From positions 59,703,071 to 59,767,070 of the forward strand of contig OY755241.1 in the NCBI GenBank assembly GCA_963576725.1: a stretch of 64,000 nucleotides of DNA, written 5' to 3'. Every line of letters begins with the position of its first letter. Positions within the stretch are counted from its first letter, which is position 1. Source of the stretch: Azorinus chamasolen (taxonomy: Eukaryota > Mollusca > Bivalvia > Cardiida > Solecurtidae). The notes beneath the pieces are model-generated. The model saw nothing but the letters and a program-made list of their open reading frames with translations, made no database searches and had not been told where the DNA came from. This document shows positions 52,744 through 61,934 of the stretch, piece by piece. A program made the translations under genes and the position numbers.

Positions 52744-52802
52744 CCGAACATAGAGCTAAAGTGATTTGTTCCGCAATACATTGTCATCAGTTATACAAAT
52801 GC

Positions 52803-52808
52803 AATATA
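52803..52808 (+). terminator. Weak polyadenylation signal candidate AATATA
   Basis: Variant hexamer 60 bp after the stop. No AATAAA precedes the PalB copy at 52827, so the real 3' end may lie further on or use this variant. Confidence 0.25.
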
Positions 52809-52826
52809 AAATACAAGATGTTGGAT

Positions 52827-53052
52827 CATAACCCATTCCCTCATATTGGCGACTTTTGACGACTCTGTAAAAGTCACTTTGTGATACCATTGTGATAAAT
52901 AGAAGCATTTGCTCCTATAAGAGCAAATGCTTTATTTATCACAATGGTTTCAAACTACAAAATTCTTAAATTTTCCTTTTCTCTAGTTAATGCTCCTTTT
53001 CGGTAGATTTATTCAAAAGAAAAAAGCCTATGAGGGAATAGGAGAGTGTTAA
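52827..53052. mobile_element. PalB MITE, nearly complete
   Basis: ATAACCCATTCCCTCATATT to GGAGAGTGTTAA. Palindrome has an extra base on the left arm (TAGAAGCATTTG); the right arm lost part of AAAGAGGTTG. Confidence 0.75.
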
Positions 53053-53330
53053 TTAAGACTTGACTGGCTATAACAATCAGTTATACAGAAATGACGAAGT
53101 GCGGTTGATTCGTTATCATCTCCTGTAAATACAGAGTGTTACACGCTGATCATAAAAATAGGAAAAATCTGACCTGAAAACAAAAGTAGACGTCAAGTGT
53201 ATAAACGCTTGAAACGTTTAAAAGTGGCAATGAAACTGCTCAGCGTAAATCAACCAGTTTGTCATTTTTCATTTTTATTATTTGAAATTGAGTTTTAGTT
53301 TATGGAATTATGACAACAAAATTCACCTCT

Positions 53331-53465
53331 AACCCTTTCAGTGCTGGACACATTTTCGTCTTATTCAAGTTTTATAGATTGCGCTTCTTCAATTTCTTTA
53401 CATAAAAAAACCCCATAAAAAGCATCAAACGGTTTGGATCCTGATGTGACGCCGAGAACATATGC
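53331..53465. mobile_element. PalH left half
   Basis: TAACCCTTTCAGTGCTGGAC, then AAACGGTTTGGATCCTGATG and GACGCCGAGAAC; the inverted arm is missing. Confidence 0.5.
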
Positions 53466-53617
53466 ACAGATCGGTCTTCAAGGCACTGAAGGGAATAAGT
53501 AACGAAATGTAATAATATAATTATATTATGATGCATTGCATGAAAAATGACAGAGTGGCAGTGCAGACCAAAATACAATTAGACTATGTGATCTCATCAT
53601 GACCTTCACTCTTACTA

Positions 53618-55199
53618 GACATTTTTCGCTGCTGCTGATTGCGAGTAGCGGGAGACTGTACACGACTTATTTGTGGGGGCTTTCTCAAACCATTCGGACG
53701 TAATGCTGTTTGAAATTGAATTACCGTCTGCTTTCTTGTCGTCTGCTTATTTTCCAAATACAAGTACAGTACAACCCCTCTTATGCGACAACTTTATGAA
53801 TGGAAATAAATGTATTTTTGGTGGTTGTCGCATTAGAGGGGGTTTACTGTAGTTTGTTTTCCTTACTTCTGCGCTAATGAAAAGCTTTGTCAAACATCTT
53901 GGGCCTCAGATTAGCTCTTTTGGTTTGGTGGGATGTGATCTGTTTTAAATAAAACATTCTGCCTACTACGGGTGAATTTGGATCCAGACGAAACGCCACA
54001 TGACGCGGTGTCTCATCTTGATCCAAACTATTTGACACTCTGCTGATATTTTTCGGTACAAAAATGCAGAAAATTGTTGTAGACGGCAAAGTTTCGCAGA
54101 CGACAACTGCATACCATGTAGAAGGTTCGCAAGGCAACAAAATTATCGTATGCGTACGATGTTTGATGAAAAGGTACCCAATTCTTGATCCAGTCTCCAA
54201 ATCGGTAACTAAAATTATTAAGTTCAAAACAAAATAAGTATTATGTTAATCATTTAATCCAATATGCTTCCGTCTGCAGATAAGACCTGCACATATTTTC
54301 ACAATTCGTCCCAAAGGGGACCTTGAATGTCTCCACAGAGAGTTCACTGCTCTGTAAGACGAGTTTGGCAATGGCATGCTCGACACTCACTCGATATGCT
54401 GAATGGACCGTATTAATTTTTCTGCACTGTTGTAAATCGCTTCCTTACTTTCTGGCCAGCAGTACAGAGATGTAAGCAGTCAGAAGCGGATATCCGTTAG
54501 GATATAGCTTGTCTGCTAACAAATTTAATTATGTAAAGAGAGATAATTTGAAACATATCGCCTTTGTCAATAGACGATTGTACACATACTGCTTAAGAAT
54601 TATTCCCCAAAGTTACAGTTTTTTGTCACTGGCTACTATTCAACATTATTGGTAACTTTCATGAGATAAACATGATTCTATCTCGTTTATGACTTGTTAA
54701 GCAGTTACAATAAAAGGGGAGTTACTTCCCTTATGCAAATGGTTAAAGCACGGTCGACATCTATTTCTATTTCCGGACGTTTTATTGTTTATGTCAGTAT
54801 GTAATTTGAGTGATAAAATGTACTAAGCAAGCGTAGTTTGCATCTTTAATGTATGACTAAACTTATTTTGTTCAGTAACTTAAACTGCATGAAAATATCC
54901 AATCGTTTTAGATGGATGAGCTGGGTTTTACCGCGCTGTCACGCTGAAAAGGCCATATAGTGCCGACTTTGGTACCCAAAGCCTGTTTCATGACATATCA
55001 TAACTGTTCTTTTGATAATGTTTTCATTAATTGAGTTACAGCAAAACAATATCAAATGAATCACTGCTTTGAAGGCACATTACCCGCCCATGTTATACAG
55101 GTACAACTTTAATACCTTATTATACGTTTTGAGAAGACCCCCATATTTAGTCAGCCACTCGCTTCTCGAGAGCCGTGTTCGGCAGCAGCGAAAAATGTC
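53618..55199. mobile_element. 1.58-kb non-autonomous transposon with TIRs and TA target
   Basis: Ends GACATTTTTCGCTGCTGC and GCAGCAGCGAAAAATGTC match perfectly in inverse. A second block of homology (TGGGGG-CTTTCTCAAA type) extends the TIR to about 75 bp. TA flanks both sides (53616-53617, 55200-55201). No transposase frame. It contains a short PalD (53765-53851) and a worn PalH (53963-54110); the rest to 55120 is unassigned. Confidence 0.7.
53765..53851. mobile_element. Minimal 87-bp PalD
   Basis: TACAGTACAACCCCTCTTAT joined through GGTGGTTGTCGCATTAGAGG to TTTACTGTA. The whole palindrome core is absent; only the terminal arms remain. Confidence 0.75.
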
Positions 55200-55244
55200 T
55201 ACTAATAGAAGTAATTCTGCTGATTTTCACGAGTGATTGAAATG

Positions 55245-55494
55245 TTAACCCTTCACTTGGTGAATTTTAAAATACATTTCTCCTTCTTTACCCATGCCCT
55301 GTTGTATAATTATATATATCTTCACTGTGTACAAGTATTTTGCTGTGCAATCACTGATGTGGGGTGCACTGGTTGCACAATCAACTTGTAAATAGTGCAG
55401 ACCCTGATGAGACAGCTCCTGCAGGAGCTGTCTCATCTGGGTCTTCACTATTTACAGGTAGGTATATTGACGCGAATATCAAGGGAAGGGTTAA
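55245..55494. mobile_element. PalF MITE, complete
   Basis: TTAACCCTTCACTTGGTGAA to GGGAAGGGTTAA. Tip GCTCCTGCAGGAGC. Over 90 percent identical by eye to the copies at 16740 and 40896. Confidence 0.85.
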
Positions 55495-55547
55495 ACTGCA
55501 ACATAGCAGTTGATCAGGACCTACAATATGTTAAGATAGAAGTCTGT

Positions 55548-55665
55548 CAAACAGGTGGTTACTTAATGCATGGCAAAATTAATGAAACATGTTCCTATGG
55601 GAGTCTTCTGCATAACTATTGCCCTGCCTTAAGCTTCCACCTGTCTTATAAATTCAGAATTATAC
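55548..55665. mobile_element. PalD core
   Basis: AACAGGTGGTTACTTAATGC with the complement TTAAGCTTCCACCTGTC. Termini worn. Confidence 0.6.
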
Positions 55666-55902
55666 GTGTTTTGTGTGGTCGTGTGTGAGAGACGTTCCCG
55701 TAATAAATAACCCAGTCGTATTTGTAGAGCTGGTTTTCATTTTATCACTACGTTGAAGCATATTTTGGTTTGGTTTAGTTTTTATTAGGTGTTACGTCGT
55801 TTTAACAGTATTTTGATCACGGCGCCCAGCTAATCACAGGTGTAGGAAGACCCCAGAGATTCTTCTGCGCATATTTTGGAATAATTTATGTTAAGAAATA
55901 GA

Positions 55903-56733
55903 TTAACCCTTACAGTGTGGGACACGAGTCACTAATGTCCTTTGCAAACAGTGTATACCCAGATGAGAGGGCTCCTAGATGAGCCCACTCATCAGGGTCT
56001 TCACTGTTTGTCATGTTACACCTTATTTTGAAGAATCCCTAAATATTCACCGTAAGCGTGATCTGTTTGAATTTTGGAATAGTCCATTTGAAAACTTAGT
56101 GTAGTAAGGGTTGATACAGTAAAACCCTCTAACCCGGATAAAAACAAATAGTATCAAACCCGGTCTTAGAGACAGGTGGTAGTTTAATGCAGGATAAAAG
56201 CCATGTACAAAGCTCCTTTGGGAGCACACTGCATGATTTTCATCTAGCATTAAACAGCCACTTGCCTACAAAAGCCTAAACTTTTCTTTCTTAGAATGTA
56301 GGTGTTGAGTTATGCCGTCTGATCAGGGTCTGCTCTGTTTGCTTATGCTGTAATATAGATTTGATTCTATAGCTTGTGCCTGAGCCAAAAGTCATGTGTT
56401 CATATGCCATTACAAAAAAATAATCTTATTGATATTCATGACGTCATTATTTCCTACATGAATATTCATCAGGGAAAGGGGTAATGTGAAGCTATGATAT
56501 TCAAGTAAGCGACATGCATATACATGTATACAGTAGAACCTACCTTAAGCGGCCATCAAAAAAGAGATCTTATTGTAGGTCTGTAAGGCATGTGGTAGCT
56601 TAGTGCAGGTCAAAATTAAGAAAGGTCCTATAGGAGCGTTCTGTATTACTTTTGCCCTGAATTAAGCAACCACCTGTTTTTTAGTTCTCCTATATTAAAT
56701 AAATAAATGACCGCCTAAGACAAGGGTTACATT
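55903..56733. mobile_element. PalG, PalD, PalA half, PalD cluster
   Basis: 55903-56114: PalG, TTAACCCTTACAGTGTGGGA to AAGGGTTGA. 56114-56290: PalD directly abutting, TACAGTAAAACCCTCTAACC. 56312-56483: right half of PalA. 56528-56733: PalD (CTACCTTAAGCGG subtype), tip shortened. Confidence 0.7.
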
Positions 56734-56966
56734 ACTTTGTAAGTCAAGCGAACGAAGAAGAGTAGTGTGAATCAATGGTACCTAAGTGAACGATATGTAT
56801 ATATAGGTATTCCCTCCAGTTAACGCACTGGACTAGTATACGCATCAATATTTGGCGCGTCAATATATGACTGCATGGTATACATGAGTCATTGGTTTGT
56901 CTTCCTTGTCAAATAAAATGTTACAATACGATATGTTTTATTGTATCTGCTATCTTTCTTCTGCAT

Positions 56967-57120
56967 GTTAATCCTTCGTTCCATAGAGACGCCTCTTTTG
57001 TCGTCTTTGCAAACTGAGTAGACCAAGACCAGGAACCGTCTGATCAGGACCTGTTCGATTTTCTTGTTATAAGATATGTTCAAAATAGCCAGTCGGTTCA
57101 AGTGCCATTATAAAAAAACA
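56967..57120. mobile_element. PalA, worn
   Basis: TTCGTTCCATAGAGACGCC end and an eroded palindrome; the right terminus is lost. Confidence 0.5.
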
Positions 57121-57399
57121 CGACATACGTCACAGTAGGTGACAAATGCCCCCAAAGCAAATCAGTGGTATTTAAAAGCGTTTTGTAGGCAGGTCTGTAT
57201 TTGCTATATGAATCTAAACTAAAATACTGCACAATATGACTGAATTTGAACTAAATAACCGTAAAAAAGAAAAACAAACTACGCAACAATGCAGAACTAA
57301 TGTCAGATGCCCATTTTCAACTGTAAGTTTGAAAGTTTTTCTACCATTGAGATCAGACAGTGACCAGAAAACGTCACATAACACTTTGCCATTCCTAGG

Positions 57400-57640
57400 T
57401 ACAGTAAAACCTCTCTATAACGGACATTAAATTATGTTAATTAGTTGGTATTTAGGGCAGGTGGCTGCTTAAAGCAAGGTGAAAGTAAAACAGAACGCTC
57501 GTATAGGAGCGGTCTGTTTTACTTTCACCTTGCTTTAAGCAGCCACCTGCCTTTAACACAAAATATTTTATGTAATTTAGTGGCCGTTATAGAGAGGCTT
57601 TACTGTAATTTAGTGGCCGTTATAGAGAGGTTTTACTGTA
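57400..57640. mobile_element. PalD with duplicated right terminus
   Basis: TACAGTAAAACCTCTCTATA to AGAGAGGCTTTACTGTA (57607), followed at once by a second 33-bp copy of the terminus ending TTTTACTGTA (57640). The palindrome has near-perfect arms of about 45 bp (GCAGGTGGCTGCTTAAAGCA). Confidence 0.8.
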
Positions 57641-58058
57641 TACTCAAACACCGCGGCCTTGTAACGGTACGCGACATTCCAAGATGTACCTACGCACCAA
57701 CTTTGGCATTCCTACCACAAGTAATACAAGATATATGCTCCGGACAACACAAATACACGGACACACACACGGACAGTGCAATTACTATATACCTCTAAAG
57801 CATGCGTTTGGGGCATACAGACTGCTGCTGACCTAAAGGAGGCCAACGTGTTTGTATTTCCTTACTGCGTTTGGAGGAAACATGAAAAGCATAACGCATA
57901 CAATTGGCCATTTCAGTGCGGGCAACAATACATCTAAGTTTATATCCTTTGCAAACAGTGTAGACCCGGATGAGAGGCCTCGTATGTCGACTTTAACATG
58001 TATTACAAATATGCAGAACCGCTAGAGGTCCTTTCTCATCAATTTGTTTAACCATTAT

Positions 58059-58487
58059 ACAGTAAAACCCCGCTAATGCGATCATCTAAAAGAGGTATAA
58101 TTTGGGGTGTTAGATGTATGTGGTTGCTTAATGTAGGACAAACGTAATACAGAAAGCTCCTAGAGGAGCTTTCTGAATTACTTTTGCCCTGCATTTTATT
58201 ATTTTTTCACATGCTTTTAAAGACATTTATTTCCATTCATAAAGTGGTCGCATTAGAGGGGTTTTACTGTATCTATTTTAGTAATAAGTCCTACAACGGT
58301 GTCGCTAATACAGTGGAATCCCTCCAAAGCAACTCCTTTATGAATGAACATAGATGCGTTTATAAGTAGGGAGTTGCTTAATTCAGGACGAAAGTAATGC
58401 AGAAAACTCCTGTAGGACATTTTTGCATAACTTTCGTCCTGCAGTAAGCCCCAGAATTAGACCTACTTTTGGTGGTTGCATTACAGT
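58059..58487. mobile_element. Two PalD copies
   Basis: 58059-58271: complete, TACAGTAAAACCCCGCTAAT to GAGGGGTTTTACTGTA, tip GCTCCTAGAGGAGC, with part of the right arm replaced by T-rich sequence. 58309-58487: left end TACAGTGGAATCCCTCCAAA, worn right end. Confidence 0.75.
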
Positions 58488-59032
58488 TGTATTTAACCTT
58501 ATCGAATGATTATTCGGTTAAATGTGTGATAATGTTGAATACAGTTTCGTGTTGTCGGTCTAATTATTTCCAACTGAAAGAGATCATTGCAACAATGGTA
58601 TACCGAAGGATAGGCCTACTGAAACCATCTGTATAGAACTAAACGTACGATCAGAAGATATGCAGGTATGTATACAAGTACAGCTCCTCGTGTCCAAGTG
58701 AACTTTGAAAGTATCTCCTACTTTCATAATGTCCAATTGTTCATAAATGATTTGGCGTATATCAAATTCCAATTGACAATTGGAAAATGTTCTTTGGGGA
58801 AATGTGTGATTTTATGTGCCGATACAGTCAATAATAATTGTTACATTTCATGCATATTTTACAAAAGTCATTCCCATAGGTACATTATTCATTCATTTAA
58901 TATTGAAATAAATTGGGAAGGCCTATCTACTGAACATTTTAATAATTAAATGGATGAGTACTTGATAGTCAAAGTACCCTGAACATTGCTGCAGGTGTAT
59001 CAGTAATGGCGATTGAAACGGTAGAATCTGTT
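58488..59032. other. Intergenic DNA, nothing recognised
   Basis: A 93-codon frame lies here but shows no family features, splice signals or coding bias that I can defend. Confidence 0.35.
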
Positions 59033-59251
59033 TTAACCCTTTCGCTGCCAAACTCTGTCGTCTGCTAACTTTGTCGTCTGCTACAAATGTTCATTCTTTT
59101 GATTTTCTTCATTTTTGTTTCAAAAACATAGTAACAGTAACAAACAGTTTGGATCCTGATGAGACGCCGTCGGCGTTACTTGGCGTCTCATCTGGATCCA
59201 AACTGTTTGCACAGGTAATCACAGATCCGGCACTGGCAGCTAAAGGGTTAA
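59033..59251. mobile_element. PalH MITE, complete
   Basis: TTAACCCTTTCGCTGCCAAA to GGCAGCTAAAGGGTTAA. Palindrome CAAACAGTTTGGATCCTGAT with GAGACGCCGTCGGCG at the tip. Its right TTAA is shared with the next element. Confidence 0.85.
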
Positions 59252-59492
59252 CCCTTTCCCTGTTCTGTATTTATTACAAATTCCACTACCCACTCAATAT
59301 TCAGGGACAAAATAGTTCTAATTAGATATGGAAAGTAGAAAATGTTTAGCCATTTTAGAAAGTAAGAAACAGAAATTTTCAATTACATTAGCAAACAGCA
59401 GACCCTGATTAGACGGCTCCTATAGGAACCGTCTGATCTGGGTGTACTGTTGCAAATACGTGAAAACACGTTTATATGAGGGAAAGGGTTAA
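59248..59492. mobile_element. PalA MITE, complete
   Basis: TTAACCCTTTCCCTGTTCTG to GAGGGAAAGGGTTAA. Shares TTAA with PalH on the left and MiteM on the right. Confidence 0.85.
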
Positions 59493-59991
59493 AGGGGATG
59501 TCCCTACATTTGACGTGTTTCATAAACACTTAAAATATACAAAACTCATTTATGTATATGCTGAAAAGTAGTATATCGCCAAAAGCCCCATCCAATTACC
59601 GTTTATAATGACAAAACATCCATGTGTTTGATATCGCCGATCCCGGTTTTGCTACCCGATGTTTCAGTTTTATTCAGGTTGGGTTTTAGTTTCGTAACTG
59701 TTCGCCCTATTCGCGATTCTCCGACCACTTCCGAGAAAGCTATTACGTAAACAATGGAGGGATCGGGTGATCATCGACAAAACGCGGAAGAATTTAACGG
59801 AAAAGGCCGATAATATTGTGTTGTAGAACAAAAATTATCAGTATTGATGAAATCGGTTTATTTGTATCACAGGGGCATTTTTCGATATAAGTTCAAATTG
59901 GGAACCTTCATAATAATGATAGAGCATAGCAAATACCAAGTTTTATGATATTATTGAAAATATGCGATCATTGTAGGGACTTCCTCTTTAA
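59489..59991. mobile_element. MiteM, inverted relative to the copy at 43919
   Basis: TTAA at 59489-59492 and 59988-59991. Ends AGGGGATGTCCCTAC and GTAGGGACTTCCTCT. It is 37 bp longer than the other copy. Confidence 0.8.
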
Positions 59992-60021
59992 AAATTAAGC
60001 GAACACTCATTTAGTGAAAAT

Positions 60022-60354
60022 AAAGGCAGGCGTTTGCTTAATACAGGGCAAAAGTTATAGGATATTTCTGCATTACTTTTTGGCCTGCCTTAAGCTATCA
60101 CCTGTCAAACAGACTCAAAATAAGACCTCTTTTTGCTGACCGCTTATCCTTTTCCTCCATAAATAAGCCTTTCTTCGCCTCTGTAATAACCCCTTCTTGA
60201 AACCATTGTCATAAATAGAGCATTTGCTCTATTTATCACAATACTTTCAAACTACAAAATTCTCATATTTTTCTTTTCTTTAGTAAATGCTCCCTTTAGG
60301 TAGATTCATTCAAAGAGGTTGGGTCTAAAAATAGCCTATGGAGGAATGGGTTAA
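60022..60354. mobile_element. PalD remnant and PalB with halved palindrome
   Basis: 60022-60147: PalD core GGCAGGCGTTTGCTTAATAC with right arm. 60147-60354: PalB whose palindrome reads GAGCATTTGCTCTATTTAT, the GCTCCT-AGGAGC centre having been removed. It ends GAATGGGTTAA. Confidence 0.7.
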
Positions 60355-60556
60355 GACAGTCTCTACTGTATTTACTACGCATGTTAGACTCTCTCCAGCG
60401 ACGTATCATCAGCATTCACACACTGTACGAGGTTTACATAACTTATCTGTTGTGTGACCATATCTAGTGAGTTTCTTTCTAGAATAAAACAAACGACAAT
60501 GTTACAAAAAAAACCCGCTCTGTTCAGTGTGCGAATTACGTTACTTTTATGTTAAT

Positions 60557-60675
60557 TAATCTTTCTCTTGCTAAGTGCGTCATCATTGGCATTTGAAAAT
60601 AGCTTGGATTCAGATTAGCTACCGAGTAACTCGGCGTCTCCTGCAGATCCAGGCTGTTTGACACCCAGTCGATGC
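60557..60675. mobile_element. PalH fragment
   Basis: ATAGCTTGGATTCAGATTAG, ACCGAGTAACTCGG and GATCCAGGCTGTTTGACA. Confidence 0.5.
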
Positions 60676-60807
60676 TTTCTCAAACGTTTGATTGAACCGG
60701 AGTGACCAGTGACACGTTTAACAAAATCAGAGTTGTGGCATACATGTTTGTTTGAGCATGGCAAGAGTTCATAAGCATTTAAGTTATTGATCTGATAAGA
60801 GAAATAA

Positions 60808-60844
60808 TATAAAAGGCCGCAATGGTTCGCGGACAAAGTCATTA
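60808..60844 (+). promoter_or_regulatory. TATA box and initiator of the SMB-domain gene
   Basis: TATAAAAGG at 60808-60816 is followed by TCATTA at 60839-60844, whose A at 60841 is 33 bp from the TATA start. This predicts a 5' UTR of about 50 bp before the ATG at 60891. Confidence 0.6.
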
Positions 60845-60890
60845 CATGTATTCAATACCACTGCTCGGAACCGGCCCAGTTTGACTCGCG

Positions 60891-61934
60891 ATGGCGCCAT
60901 GCATGTTTAGCTTGTTAACCGTGCTATCGTTACGTGTCTGTTTTTTGACTGCAACTCCGCCGGACATTTCAGATGTTATCTCCAACGAAGATGTGAGAAA
61001 CATGACGCTTGAATTTATGGAGCTCTGTCCACGAACACCTCTTTGTAAAGTGAATATTTTTGAATATTTGAATATCACTAACTTTGAGTTTCCGTGCTGT
61101 GGGTTTTGCAGATGTGACGAACAATGTATGAATCGCGGAGATTGTTGTCCTGACGCGCGCAATAGCACGGAAAGTTCTTATGCGTCTTTACAAAAGTGCG
61201 TTGATTTTACGTATATGGGGCATATTGAAGCAGACAACACTTACAAGGTTATTGCAGCCTGTCCCGTAACGTACGGTGATAAAGATGTCACGGAGAAATG
61301 CGAACAGGATTACAAAGTCTATGACTTTGAAGATGGCTACACAGGATTTGTACCGGTAACTGACACGCTCGCGGGAGAAACCTACAAAAATATTTACTGC
61401 CTTGACTGTAATAACGGATCTAGAAGGGAGTCTCTTTACTGGAGTGTATTTATAGCATGTTTACACAATAATGAGCAATTAATTTGGAACCCCCTTGCTA
61501 TACATGGTTACACTGACGAAGCATGTAATGTTATGTTTGAACCTCCAGAAGCAATGCCTGACCATTTGCTAATACATCCGGGATTCTGCCAACCTGTCAT
61601 TGATGAATGTCACGCGACTGGCAGTCAGGATACTTTTTATGAGAAAAATGAAAGATATTGCCACGCCTATGACTCCAAGTTTGGTAACTACAAAAATGTG
61701 CATTGCGCTCTTTGTAATGGTTTAAGCAGAGAAAACATAACAAGTGTTCGAGATTGTGGACCAGACTTTATCGAGAATGGGTTTGGTTTTAGCTCCGCCC
61801 TTGATGTCGCAGGGATTGTCGCTTCCGAAACGTTAGACAGGATGGAAACGGATATGTCCACTGAGGAACCATTGTCTGTCTACGAGAATTGTACACTAGC
61901 CTCGGATATTTCATTTCTAACGAACCTCGATGAA
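60891..61934 (+). CDS. SMB-domain gene exon 1
   Basis: ATG in the context GCGATGG. The last codon, GAA, is followed by GTAAGT, a strong donor. Without splicing the frame reads on to a stop at 62001-62003, giving a 370-residue secreted form, so intron retention would make a soluble ectodomain. Confidence 0.88.

Noticed and set aside
54249..54345. Possible extra terminal exon after CCGTCTGCAG
   Set aside because: No CCP cysteine pattern and early stops in all phases. The sushi gene already ends cleanly at 52743.
57445..57798. 117-codon frame downstream of PalD
   Set aside because: Starts inside the PalD palindrome; no homology or splice support.
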